This document shows, piece after piece, positions 32,018 through 43,872 of a stretch of 64,000 nt of DNA. The notes below the pieces were generated by a model, which saw only the letters and a program-made list of their open reading frames with translations, was not told the DNA's origin and ran no database searches. The stretch's first letter is position 1; the number at the start of each line of letters is the position of its first letter. The translations under genes and the position numbers were made by a program. The DNA comes from Cordia subcordata (taxonomy: Eukaryota; Streptophyta; Magnoliopsida; Boraginales; Cordiaceae): positions 5,319,501-5,383,500 of the forward strand of contig JAPTOF010000025.1 in NCBI GenBank assembly GCA_028554755.1, given 5' to 3'.

Positions 32018-35000
32018 ATGGACAAAACTTGGATAAAAGCGCCAATTACAAGTGAAGCTTATGAGAAAGGAGTTAGATTTTTTATAAATTTTGCTAGTAG
32101 AATAGAGGTGCAAGAAAATATTCCTTGTCCGTGCATGAAATGTTGAAAAAGAAAAAGGTGGATGTCTAATAAAGTTCATTATCACATCCTTAAAATGGGT
32201 TTTTGTCGTGTTATACAACGTGGACATTCCATGGGGAACGATCTTCATCATCCAAATGTGATACACCTAACATACAAAATTTATCCCAATCTCCCAGCTC
32301 TGAGAAAATATATGAAAATGTGCATGGTATAAGAGAATTGCTTCCAGATGTGATAGGACATAATTCTTTGAATTTGACTATTCAACAATCAGGGATGAGT
32401 AAAGATGTAGTTGAAATAAATGAAGGCTATATCCAAGGAGTTCCAAATGTGCGTGACCATGACAATGAATTAACTTCATAAGAACTAAACCATTTAGATG
32501 GTGTTGATTCTAATCGATTTCAGAAATTATTGGATGAAAGTGATGAAGATCTTTATGAAGGATGCAAATATTCAAAGTTGGCCTTCAATTTATAGTTGTA
32601 TCACCTCAGTTGCTTGGGTGGCATGTCTAATAAGATATTTGCCATGTTATTAGAATTCTTAAAGGATGTCTTCCCATATTTAACTTCTTTGCCTTCTCTG
32701 CCAAAGAGTTTAAGAAGTTAACTAATGTACTAGGTCTTGGTTATGAAAAAATTCATGCATGCCCTAATGATTGTATTCTTTATTGGAGTCCAAGGAAGGA
32801 CCAACAGTTTTGCGATGAATGCAATACCCCTTGGTATAAAACTGTGCATGATAATGGAAAAGATGGACAAGTAGATAGTAACTTAGAAACACACAAGTAT
32901 GTAAAGAAAAAGCCAGCAAAGGTGTTGCATTATTTATCCTTAATTCCAAGATTAAAAAGGATCTTTTCATGTCCAACAACGGCTAAAGATATAAAATGGC
33001 ATCACATGGATCATACAATAGATGGAAAGTTTAGGCACCTAGCAGATGGCCTTGCTTGGAAAGATTTTGACACACAATATCTAGAGTTTGCTTCAAACCC
33101 TCGAAGTATTAGGCTTGCACTTGCTTGTGATGGATTTAATCATTTTCGTACAATAAGCACTACATATAGCACGTAGCTAGTTATGTTGATTCCATATAAA
33201 TTGCCATCTTGGTTGTGCATGAAACAACCTTCAATCATTTTGTCCATAATTATTCCAGGGGAAAAAGGTCCAAGAAATGATATTGATGTTTTTTTACAAC
33301 CTTTAATTCATGAGTTGAAAGAATTGTGGAATGGTATAGATGCTTATGATGCTTTTGCAAAAGAACTTTTCAAATTACAGGCAATACTTCATTTTACAAT
33401 TACTGATTTCCCAGCCCTTGTAAACTTGTCAGGTAAGAGCACTAAGGGCTGCGTTGCTTGTCCTTGTTGCACAAAATCTACACATTCCATTTGGTTAAAG
33501 CATGGAAAGAAATTCAACTACATGGGTCACCAATGTTGGCTAGAGTGAGATCATCCTTATTGATTTGATAAGGATTCATTTGATGGTAATATGGAGTTTG
33601 GTAGCCCTCTAACCCCATCAAGTGGATGTGAGATACTTGAACAGTTAGGTAGAACTTCTTTCAAGTATGGTAAGGCTTCTAAATCTACAAATAAGAGACC
33701 CAGGTAGGATATGGCTAACTTTGCACGTGATATTTTTCAAGATGATTTCATGGATGTTCTAACAACTGAAATTGATCTCTTTGAGGAAGTTGATAATTTT
33801 ATTGATAAAGATATGAATGGGGACCAACAACTTTGAAAAGTGTATAGTCTTTGATTTGCCTTATTAGAAGCATAATCTTCTCAGGCATAATCTTGATATG
33901 ATGCATATAAAAAAATTGTGATAATTTGCTTGGGACCCTATTGAATCTTGATGGAAAGTCGAAAGATAATGAGAATGCACGTAAGGATCTCATGGAAATG
34001 GGTTTAAGGCACGATCTCCATCTTATTAATCGACCTAACAAGAAGACATATTTGGCTCCTGCATGTTATACTCTTACCTCTGAGAAAGTAAGAGGGATAT
34101 GCATCAAGCATTTCATGGGGGGTCAACTTGAAAAATAGGAGACTTACTAATCTTAAGAGCCATGATGGTCACATCTTAATGCAAGACATATTGCTTATTA
34201 CATGTAGAGCCTCAATGTACTTATATGAACATACAGAAGTGGTGAAGGTGATATCTGCATTTTGCTCTTTCTTCAAAGAATTATGTGGGAAAGTCCTTGA
34301 AATCCAAGAATTAGATAAGTTATAGGATCATATTGTGAAAATGTTATGCAAGATGGAGAAATTATTTTCCCCAAGTTTCTTCACAATCATGGTACCCTTG
34401 GTTATTCATTTGGTTTCTGAGGCTAAGGCTTGGTGGGCCTACTACTTATCAATGGATGTATCCTATTGAAAGGTAAAGTTTTAAAACCTTATTCTTTGTA
34501 AAAACATTGTAATGTTAGATTATGGATTGATTGGTTACTGTGTACGAATTAAATATGCTTTTAATTTATGGAATTGGAAGGTTTCTAGTACTTTTGAAGT
34601 CATATGTTCATAATAGAGCTCAATCAGAGGGTCAATTGTAGAAAAGTACATTGCTAATGAGTGCCTTCCCTTTTGTTCAAGCTATTTTAAGGGTGTGGAG
34701 ACTCGACTCAACCGTGTCCAAAGGAATGATGCCAATGTTTCCACTAAGGCAAACTACTTGATGGGCTCAGGTGGTCATGTTCTAGAAGCAACTAAAAACA
34801 TCTGACTTGATGACTTATCATTGACTCAAGCATATCATTATGTTTTGTTAAATAATAATAAAACTAAGCCTTATCTTTAATAAGTACCACTATTTATATG
34901 TCCAGTATTATATAATACATAAAACAAGAAATATGAATTGCAATCTTGGATCCTCATAGAAAATTTTTGGATGAACAACGATCCATTCATCGTGGAAGAG

Positions 35001-35720
35001 TTACTAACTGACTTCAAACTAAGTGGACTGTTGAGGAGTTTCCTTGCTGGCTTCAATGACAAGTTGGCAATTATTATAAAGATGTATCTTAAGGATTTAT
35101 ATATTTGTTAGACAACCTTGTGATGGTTATGTATAAAATTTGTAGGTACCAGTCATGGAGAATGAGGGTTGTGAAGAAGAAGTCATAGCAATTGCATGTG
35201 GTCCAAGTACTTATGTCAAAAAATATAAGGGTTTCATCCTTAATAGGCTTAGATTCCACAGAAAAGATCATGAATAGCAAAGGCAAACCCAAAATTTTGG
35301 GTAGTTATGGAAGTTCAAGGTAGTAATGGTGAAATACAAAAATATTGTGGTGAAATCATTGACATATATGAGCTAGACTACTATGGTAGGTGTAAGGTCA
35401 TGTTGTTTTGATGTAAATAGGGTAATATTAGGACAAATAGGGGGTTCAAGTTGGACAAGTATGGATTCCCCTTGCAAACTTCTATGATCCTATTCACACT
35501 AGCTCACTTTTAAAGGATGACCCGTTTGTGTTATCATCTCAAGCAAAACAGGTGTTCTATGTAGATGATAAAAAATATATTAATTGGAAGCATGTAATCA
35601 CAACAAAGCCAAGGCATTTATATGACATAGGGGTACATTCAGAAGAGGATGATGGAGAAAGCTATACGTAATGCATGCCTTCAGTTATATCGAGGATTGA
35701 AGACATTAGTAAAGCCCCAA
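32018..35720 (+). pseudogene. CACTA TNP2-type transposase
   Basis: From the start M-D-K-T-W-I-K-A-P at 32018 the domains follow the usual order. The transposase-associated N-terminal domain has C-P-C-M-K-C and, after a frameshift near 32205, Y-T-T-W-T-F-H-G-E. The TNP2 part includes L-G-L-G-Y-E-K-I-H-A-C-P-N-D-C near 32738-32780 and I-P-G-E-K-G-P-R-N-D-I-D-V near 33253-33290. The DUF4218-like part covers 34010-34450 (L-K-S-H-D-G-H-I-L-M-Q, F-S-P-S-F-F-T-I-M-V). The DUF4216-like end has D-P-F-V-L-S-S-Q-A-K-Q-V-F-Y-V-D-D near 35520-35570. Stops, for example at 32144-32146, 33174 and 33546, and several frame changes show that it is dead. It would have cut and moved the element. Confidence 0.88.
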
Positions 35721-36029
35721 ATTGGTGAAGAATAGATATTGGAGAAGACGAAAATGATTGATTAGCTAGTCCAATAAAGAATAGTGCTTGGTTTACTTCT
35801 GTTATATTAATTTGGTTTATTATATGACAAATTCAGTGCATTGGTTTATTATATGGCAATTTTATTGCATTTGATTATACTTGATAATTAATTTTATCAA
35901 AATATTATTGTGTTAATGTGGTTTATTATATAACAAACTTTTGGCTTTATTATTAACTTTAATATTGTTTGTATTAACCTATTTTACATTTTTAGTATTC
36001 AAGCTTAATATGCTCTATAGTGTAAGATA

Positions 36030-38345
36030 ATGTATAGGACAAAAAAGTCTAAGACAGCAAAAGGAGCTCATTCCTGTCGCAATTCTTCCTATCCAGCATC
36101 TTGTTCCCAAATCAATGTCCCATGTTCTCAGGCCACACATTCTCTACCCAGTTTTATTATGCTCTCAACCTGATGTTTCACAACCTATTTACTCAAATTC
36201 ATAGCCTAGTTTACACTATTTGCAGCCCACTCTTCAGCCTAGTTTGCACCATTTGTAGCCCACTTTTCATCAAACTTTTCAATCAAAACATTCGGGATTT
36301 CAACCTCGTACTCTAGATCAAGATCAATCATCATCTCCATCATGCAAATTCCCACCTTCAACTTGTATTATCCCAACCTGTATCATCGCATTTGTTTCGT
36401 CGTGAGTCATTTTCTTCATCTCATTTAGATCACTCAGATGATGAAATTGATGGGACAGACAATGAACATGAGTCAAATACAAAGGATGATAATCCAAATT
36501 CAGAGGATGATGATTCACTTTCAACAAGTTCCAAAAAACAAGTTGAAATAATTGGTAATGGAAATATACAAGGATAATACTATTTACGCAATATTAATTA
36601 TTGAACTCTATAATTTTTTTAGTTTTATTTTAATTATTATGTTATGCTTTAGTTATATAAAAATTGTCTTTACTACATGGATGCAAATGGAAACATAAGG
36701 AAGAAGAAAAGTTTTAAAGTAAATGATCTAATAAAGATGTCAGAAGATGAAAGGGTTGTTGTGAAAGTCAATAGCATTGCCCAACCAGTTAGAGGTGCTA
36801 AAAATTGTTTAACTCAATGGATGACTATATCTATCAAAGAACCAAACCTTTTGTCGACCATATGCAAAAAAATTCAAGAAGGTTAGGCATCTCTATGGTC
36901 CTAAAATTATAAGAAATGTGCAGGTAAATACTTTCTTCATACTAAGACACAAATGTAACATTTTGATATATGATGTTGTGTCACCCTCCCTATGGTTTTT
37001 TAAGTACCAAGTGCTTATTATTTGTTTGTTGTTGGCGCTCAAGTTTCAATTTCCAAAACATGTCAATGTGGATACAATTCTTACTGACTTTTTTCACATC
37101 AAATTTAGGATTAAGGGACTTGATTTGGCCAAAAATCTTTTTAAGCAAGTAGATGGTTATTTAAGGTTTAAACTAAAGGCAATTTTGCAAGATAGTGGTA
37201 TACATGGTGCAGAATTGAAGCTACAATTAGAGCGACATGAATTTAGCATTGATGAGTTAAAGGAAGGGCTTGACAACTTGACACCCCCAAAAGGCTTTGC
37301 TATTCTCCAATAGCTGAAATTCAAGACTTATCTCAAATTAGATAAGTTTAAGGTATTGTGACAAGTTTGCAATTAAATTGATTTTTTTTTCTCAATTAGT
37401 TGTTGAAATAAGTATCTTACTATATGTTACACTTGTAGAATCATTCGCAAAGGGAAAAAAGCACGTGCAAAGAAGAGTCATATGCACTCAACTGGTTGTA
37501 AGAGTTTTGCGCAAGTTCATTATGAATATGTGAGGTTTTTTCTTATTTTTCATTGAATATTTTTGAATTTCAATTTATTGATCATCTAAAATTGTTTATC
37601 AATTTACAATAGGAAAAGAAGAATAAACGAAAGGTTGGACATGTTGAACTTTTTCAACTAACTCATAAGAAAGAAGATGGCACTTATGCAGGAGAATTAT
37701 CACAAGAGTTCATGGTATTCATTTTTTAAATCATTTTAATAAATTATATATTCACATTTAAGTTGATTATTCTATTCTAACAAATATTATGTAATGTCGA
37801 ATTCTGGTGAGACAAAAATAAAGGAGTATATGGCAAGTGGAAAATATGCTACTCGATATGATGTCGAGAAGAAGGTTTGGAATGAATATATAGGTGATGA
37901 CAAGCTAGGGCGTGCACGTGGATATGGCAAGTGCAAATATTATTCACATTTAAATCATTTTTTAAATCATTGTAATTAATTGTATATTCACATTTAAGTT
38001 GATTATTCTATCTTAACAAATATTATGTAATGTAGAATTCTGTTGAGACAAAAATAAAGGAGTATATGGCAAGTGGAAAATAGGCTACTCGATATGATGT
38101 AGAGAACAAGGTTTGGAATGAATATATGGGTAATAACAAGCTAGGGCGTGCACGTAGATATGGTACAAGAGCTACAAAATCAAAAGTCAAAGGCACTGAG
38201 ACTAAATTAATGAGAACGAAAAATGAAAGGTTGAAAAATGATAATTCTAGTGTCAAAGTGCAAAAGCTTGAAAACATGCTTGGTGAATCTCAGAAGTTGA
38301 TAAAGCAACAACAACAAATGATGGAGAAACAAGAGCAAACCATTT
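36030..38345 (+). pseudogene. Second CACTA gene (Ptta/En-Spm plant transposase family)
   Basis: Downstream of the TNP2 gene, in the same direction, lie exon-like pieces of the Transposase_24-type protein. They are a serine/histidine-rich and acidic N-terminal part (36392-36575), a V-V-V-K-V-N-S-I-A-Q-P-V block (36677-36886), a block with L-K-A-I-L-Q-D-S (about 37050-37313), H-M-H-S-T-G-C-K-S-F-A near 37477-37510, and V-E-L-F-Q-L-T-H-K-K-E-D-G-T-Y near 37645-37690. A basic exon and a glutamine-rich coiled coil follow, to a stop at 38345. One exon is present twice (37794-37930 and 38030-38165). Introns are inferred from AT-rich gaps. The second exon copy has an in-frame TAG, and overall integrity is doubtful. 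Confidence 0.7.
37722..38186 (+). repeat. 236-bp tandem duplication including a CACTA exon
   Basis: The segment beginning ATTTTTTAAATCATT near 37722 recurs at about 37958; TTCACATTTAAGTTGATTAT is at 37751 and 37987. Both copies carry the exon with K-E-Y-M-A-S-G-K and R-Y-D-V-E. In copy 2 a TAT codon has become TAG. Confidence 0.9.
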
Positions 38346-38929
38346 GATGTCTGAACGTCAACGGTACAGGACTGCTTTTGGAGTTTTTAGTGACAACCAT
38401 GTGTCTCCAGGTTTTGGAATTTGTGCTCAGACTAGTGAAGTGGATGTTTGTTTCAAAACCTTATTTGCATTTTAAATATCATACTGGTTGTTTTTGTGAT
38501 GTTTAATATAAACTTTTCTATTTGTCATTAATTCTTCCAAGTTCCAAATAATACAAGTGGTAACGTTGAACATAGCTCAACACCAAATGGAAGTGCTGCT
38601 CGTGATTGAGAGAAAAAGTACAGTTGTTAGTTGAAGATAGTCGATTTCTTATTATTTTTGTTTTCTTTAGGGAAACAACTATTTCTTTTTTGCTTAGGAC
38701 AATGTCAGTTTGAAAATTACATCTATGCATTAGAACCACTTTGGAATATGTTAAAATCTTTTGCTACATTTGAAAGAAATTGAATATACATCATCTTATG
38801 TTCGTTTGAACGCAATACTAGAGTAATTTTATATTAAAATTTGTATAAAAGTGTGAATATATAGAATTGCAATTAAATAAATATTAATAATAAATTAATA
38901 TTAAAAGAATTAAGTTAGGCTCCGAAGTT
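38346..38929. other. CACTA 3' region
   Basis: Non-coding AT-rich DNA between the second gene and the subterminal array; probably 3'UTR and flank of the transposon. Confidence 0.4.
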
Positions 38930-39300
38930 TAATTATCATAAAACTTGAAGTGTGCAATTAATTACTCTTGCAAGTGTAACAAAATTTGGTTACGCTTGCA
39001 AGCGTAACTTAATTTGGCTACACTTTCAAGCGTAATGAAAAATTTGCTATACTTTCAAGCATAACAAAATATTAGTTACGCTTTCAAATATAATTAAATT
39101 TGGTTACACTTTCAAGCGTAATTAAAATTAGTTAAGCTTCTAAGCGTAACAATAATTGGTTGGACTTCCAAAGTTTAATTACCATTCGTTACGCTTCCAA
39201 GCATAATACAAATTTTTGTTGCACGTCTATTAATTGCACTCCAATGATGCGTAATTAAGCTATTTTTGTCACACTTATAAGCAAATCTACAAATCAAAAT
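38930..39300. repeat. CACTA subterminal repeat array (right end)
   Basis: About ten units of 30-40 bp carry the core TTACGCTT-N(2-4)-AAGCGTAA or decayed versions (GTTACGCTTGCAAGCGTAA near 38990; ACACTTTCAAGCGTAA near 39021 and 39106). Subterminal arrays of short inverted motifs are the binding sites for the element-encoded regulatory protein in known En/Spm elements. That role is inferred here. Confidence 0.75.
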
Positions 39301-39384
39301 AAGCATAATTACTTAACTAAACTCTTGTAATGTTAGAGCTATTATGATAAACAAAAAGTATAATGAAACTCTCAAAAAATCTCT

Positions 39385-39575
39385 ATTATGTCCCTTTTTA
39401 TTTTAAAAAATATAAGCAATCCATCATTAACTTTTTTATACAACTATAAATAAGAAATCTTATTATAAGCATCTTTGGAAAGCTCAAAACAAGCCATACT
39501 TTTTTATATAAAAAATCAAATAAGATAAACATCGTATAATAAAGTTACTCCAAACACGACATAAATAAGAGGTAT
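39385..39575 (+). mobile_element. MITE-like repeat, copy 2
   Basis: Contains TATAAGCAATCCATCATTAAC and ACAAGCCATACTTTTTTATATAA, which align with copy 3 at 45640-45760. The right edge reads TTACTCCAAACACGAC. It lies between the CACTA array and PEX11. The ends are approximate. Confidence 0.55.
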
Positions 39576-40282
39576 GCTAGCTGTCCAAGTCCACCACATG
39601 CGCAAGAAATGATATAAATATTGGCTGTCTTTATCTCTCTCATAATATTATAATATTATGAGGAGATCTAATACTCTCTCGCATCATAACTTTTATGAGA
39701 AGATCACCTCCCTTAAAGTCCAGTTTTATTTAGAAGAATTAACCACGGAAAATATGTTTTAGTGATGCTGAATTACGAAACATCCACTATTCATCTCAGC
39801 CATTGAACATGTTCAACAAAATCAACTTATCAAATAAAAATCCAATGGGGTTTGATCCCCAAGGTTCCCCACACGACATATAATGCTAAAAGTTCACTCT
39901 TCCAAGGAAAAGGTAATAAGGATGTTCAGTTTCATCATCTTCTACACTTGTCCATTATGAAATATTCAAGTATTGATTATATGAACAAACCCAGATCCGA
40001 AATTAATCAATGCATAAATCAGGTAGCAGAAAATTTGCTTTTGGCAGGCATAGACATGTTTATCGGGTACCAGATCAAGTACTGATGATAGGCATATATT
40101 ATTATGGTATTAAGGAACAAATTGGAAAATGCTGATATTGGGGAATGAAAGGTGACACCCAATGTCACTAACTTATAAGCAAATTGCCTGACATTAATAA
40201 CACAGCAACATGCGCATAACTTTTCAATCGATAATCATTATTGCACTAACTATATGGTCTGCTGAGTAGATTACGTTTTTCT
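39576..40282. other. PEX11 downstream region
   Basis: No second gene. It contains the palindrome ATAATATTATAATATTAT near 39640-39660. The part nearest 40282 is presumably the PEX11 3'UTR; no single polyadenylation signal stands out. Confidence 0.4.
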
Positions 40283-41943
40283 TCAGGATGCCTTGGTCTT
40301 CTGTGGGAAAGGAAGCAACTGCATGACCAAATTAAAGTACTTAAATATTATATAAGCTGAACAGTGAAAACCCAGATGATAAATCGAATTCTCAATCCAA
40401 TTCATCCAATTTAGGATCCCATCTGTCAAAGTTTGATGACAGTAGTAACTCAAGCTAATGAGTATTACTATTCATTATTTCAATAACAGAACTTGGAACC
40501 CTTGTTGACGAGCTAACTGAAGAGACATGCTTAATATGTATAACAATAGTAGGAATTGGCGAATACCTGATAACAGGAGATAAGAGAGGTGACAAATCCA
40601 CATGCTCCTGTTACACGAGGTGTGACTTTCTTAGGTGCCAATTGAAGCAATCCAACTGCAACCACTATATCAATGGCTGACTTAATGAGTGCAAGAGATC
40701 TTTCATTTGACTTTTGATGTTTGCTGCAGTATTGCTCATTCTGCATTAACCAATTCGCCGAAACACAAAACACAAAAAGGTAAAACAAAATATAAGAAAA
40801 TGACAAAGCATTAAATGATCAGATTATTATGTCTAGTTGCACCAGTAGGCAAACCTTGTACTTAGCACTATTCTTAAGTTCCTTCTCCAACTTCTTCATT
40901 GACACTGAAAGCCTGCCAAGCTCCCCTATCTGGAGTTGTGGAAAGATGAAACGCATCAACTACAAATCTTTGGCATGTAAAAGTAAACTAACAGCACATA
41001 TAATTTAGTAATGAAGCACCTAGCCAAATACCTCAACCAAGGTGCTACATTTGGCATGTAAAAGTAAACTAACAGCAGATATAATTTAGTAGTGAAGCAC
41101 CCAGCCAAATACCTCAACCAAGGTGCTACAGATTGAGGAACCCATCCAACAGAAAAGAGATATCCTGCCAATTATCTCTGTGCGTTCTTTGTTCTGTACA
41201 GGATAAATTAAATGTTTTGGAACTCATCAGGTAATTGATTTTTCTGACAGAAGCCATTTTATGTAAACATCATAAAGAGTATGTACGAATCATACCTTGT
41301 AAATGCCTGTCCGACCAAGCCACACGATTTGATCAAGAAAGAAGAATGTTGACAACAATGCATTTTTAGACTGGAACAAGCATTCTTGTTAGGAAGTAAA
41401 AAGGAGAAGAAAAAGATATAGATGACCAAGTCCCAGTTATATACCTTTCCCAGCAAAGTAAGTGGAAGTGGAGTTCCTTGTGGGACTGGAGTTATAAGGG
41501 CATGCAGATCATTGACAAACTGAGATGACAAGAAGATTGGAGTCAGGAGCATATAAACCATACAGGACACTAGCTCATCTTTACAATTCTTTCAGATCTC
41601 TCCAAGCACATTACAAATCCAAATAGTAAGCACAAGTGAACTGCTTTATGTGAATATTGTTAGTAACAATTAGAGGACCACATCTAGCATATGTCATCTA
41701 AATGATTTAAACAGAGACAGGAAGAACTAGAATCATACAACTATTCACAACCTTTAAAAGACGGAAAACTTTTCGTGCCAAGGTAGTTGATCTGTCAACA
41801 TTTTGGGCAGTCCCCGGCTCCCCATTGCTCAAGAACTTTGAACCATATTGTATTGCCCTGCATATTTTGTCCCTAGCTTCTGCTTTATTCAGATAGAGAA
41901 CCACAAGACCAAGTTCTGCTCTAGCAACATCTAGAGAACTCAT
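40283..41943 (-). CDS. PEX11: Peroxisomal membrane protein 11 (PEX11, C/D/E type)
   Basis: This is a complete, intact seven-exon gene. Coding exons in transcript order are 41943-41752, 41519-41445, 41370-41296, 41193-41113, 40929-40855, 40740-40567 and 40318-40283. Every intron has GT...AG ends and every exon is a whole number of codons, giving 235 residues, the normal length for plant PEX11C/D/E. Recognisable parts are the N-terminal A-L-rich helix region with Y-L-N-K-A-E-A-R-D-K-I-C-R-A-I-Q-Y-G, the amphipathic segment K-V-F-R-L-L-K-F-V-N-D-L, and the C-terminal L-L-Q-L-A-P-K-K-V-T-P-R-V-T-G with adjoining hydrophobic stretches. PEX11 proteins sit in the peroxisome membrane and drive its elongation before fission. 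The last exon ends K-T-K-A-S. A 5'UTR intron precedes the start. Family assignment is very strong; the exact paralogue letter is not. Confidence 0.95.
40970..41131 (-). repeat. 81-bp tandem duplication across the PEX11 exon 4 donor
   Basis: Two copies (40970-41050 and 41051-41131) differ at only a few bases. Each contains the last 19 or so bases of exon 4 and the GTATTTGG donor. The exon-proximal copy (41112-41111) is taken as the real donor. Use of the distal copy would add an in-frame TAA. Confidence 0.92.
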
Positions 41944-43835
41944 CTTAATAAACCTGAAAAGCCAAAAACCTATTGATCCAAAATGCAAACCATAATAAAG
42001 CAGAAATGATTAGGTATTCAAAGCTTTCAGAAGAAATCAGCCAACTTTATCTTGGACAATCATTGACGATGCCTCAATTTATCAAAAAGTGTTCACTTCA
42101 AACCTCATTTTGCAAGGATAAGCATATGATTTACATGTCTGCAAGGCAAGTCTTAACATTAATCTTTTCCACTCTTCTATTCCCTCTCTCCAGCATTTGT
42201 GCTTGTCCAAATGGGGGTTGCACATAGATAAGGTGGAGAGAATTTGCAGAACTTATAGTAAATGTTACAACATAATTTGTTTTCATTATTCAGGTAGAAT
42301 TTGCAAATCCATACAAACTCCTACATGTAATTAGCACCAAGGTCATTTCTACCAGAGGAATATTACATAATCTCAGGTGCTCAATTACTATCCAAGTAGT
42401 AAAATAATGAAATCCAATCAATTCAGAGAATAACTTAAGATGACTTGATAAAGTGGTATTTGATTAACTTTATTCACTCTCATAAAGGTTACAAAGTCTT
42501 CGCTTGCATGGTGCTAACACACTACTGACTGGGTCTTTACAAAATGGTCATAACAGAAAAATTTTTACAATGAAAATCAAAAGTGATTTTCATGGCAGTT
42601 CATTTGAACGAATCTATCTTCGCTAATCTGTGATGCACAAAAAAATTCAATCTAATGCACTCCAGCTTTATTGCTTTTACAATCAGCTATACTCAGACAA
42701 GCTCAACCAGCAACAACGTGCATGATAATTGTAGAAAAGATAATATAGTAATGACCAACTCATTGTAGAAAAGATAATACAGTAATGACCAACTCTTCTA
42801 ACAAATTGATCTGCTTAGTTAAGCTACGCTGTCGATTTTCAGGCCTTAACACTTGTTAATCAATAAGGAAGCTAACGAACACTGGCATACATAAAGCTTC
42901 CATGACGTGTACAAGAACCCAAGAAACTCCAACAATATCAAACGACTCCGCAGCGCCCTTCCCCCGAGCCCCCCAGAGAAAACCACCACCCCCCCCCCCA
43001 CAGTCCCCTCCCCTCCCCCCAACCCTTTTCCAATAAGGAAACTAACGAACACTGGCATACATAAAGCTTCCATGACGTGTACAAGAACCCAAGAAACCCC
43101 AACAATATCAAACAACACTGCAGCTCCCCTCCCCCTTGCCCCCGCCCCCGCCCCCGCCCCCCAGAAGAAACCACCCCCCCCCCAACCCTTTTCCGTGCTC
43201 GTCAGGCAAGCTTCATCAACCAGGACGCCCCTTTCATGTATAATTTATCACTCTCTCCATTAACTCAATCTCCAACTTTTACAGCATAAGTTGACTAGAA
43301 ATATAGCTCATTCAAGCTTACTAGTCCTGGAATACTAACATGAGGATTTTGGTTCTATAGTGAGCTGGCAACACAAACCATATTTAATATCTCCTCTTTG
43401 TTTTCCAAACACTAACAAAAGATTTGATTCTACCAATCTTAAAATGCATTGAAACTCAAAAGTAATCCACAATACAGGTTACCAAATTAGACAAACTAAG
43501 GAAGCCACAAAAGAAAAATCAAGCTGAACAAACACAACACAAACGGTGCTAAACAAAAATAATTACAAATTAACAATCTTGGTACCTTAAATGGAAGAAT
43601 TTCAAGAGTCCAAACAAATCATTAAACTTTCAGAATTGCATAAATACGTACATATATGAGATACATGGAGAGAGAAAGACAGGAGAGAGGGAGAGTTACA
43701 TTACCGGGGATTGTGCCAGTAGCTGTTGTTTTGAAACTCACAAACGCTTTTTGTTTTGAGGCTTTTGGATTATGGATGGATAGATAGGGGTTGTGGGTCG
43801 AGTGACAATAGCTTGGTTGGTCCAATTCTTTTCTT
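41944..43835 (-). other. PEX11 5'UTR with a 1.75-kb leader intron
   Basis: An acceptor, TTTTCAG, lies ten bases before the start codon (exon resumes at 41953). A matching donor, CCCCG|GTAATG, is at 43705/43704, and the presumed first non-coding exon is about 43705-43835. Leader introns are common in plant housekeeping genes. The intron contains a 170-bp tandem duplication with long C runs. The boundaries fit splice rules, but the transcript was not seen. Confidence 0.6.
42861..43195. repeat. 170-bp tandem duplication with C-rich tracts in the PEX11 leader intron
   Basis: Copies begin CAATAAGGAA at 42861 and 43031 and share ACTGGCATACATAAAGCTTC. Each ends in long C runs (about 42960-43025 and 43120-43190). 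The proline- or glycine-rich ORFs here are artefacts. Confidence 0.92.
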
Positions 43836-43861
43836 TAAAAATGACAAAAGTGATTTTTGGA

Positions 43862-43872
43862 TATTTATATAA
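43862..43872 (-). promoter_or_regulatory. Candidate PEX11 TATA box
   Basis: The minus strand reads TTATATAAATA about 30 bases upstream of the presumed transcription start near 43835. The C/A-rich leader and splice donor that follow support it. Confidence 0.5.

Larger units (their letters stand above)
30030..39300 (+). mobile_element. Decayed CACTA (En/Spm) transposon
   Basis: It contains a TNP2-type transposase gene (32018-35720), a second Ptta/En-Spm-type gene (36030-38345) and a right subterminal array (38930-39300). This is the gene order of plant CACTA elements. The left side at 30030-30130 aligns with the edge of the array at 17440-17790, but its own subterminal array is absent, so the left end is probably deleted. 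No CACTA terminal repeat or 3-bp duplication could be assigned. Outer limits are approximate. Confidence 0.7.

Noticed and set aside
40956..41171. Minus-strand ORF across the PEX11 exon 4 duplication
   Set aside because: It is in a different frame from exon 4 and consists mostly of duplicated intron sequence.
42846..43289. Proline-rich and glycine-rich ORFs
   Set aside because: They arise from C/G homopolymer runs in the duplicated PEX11 leader intron.
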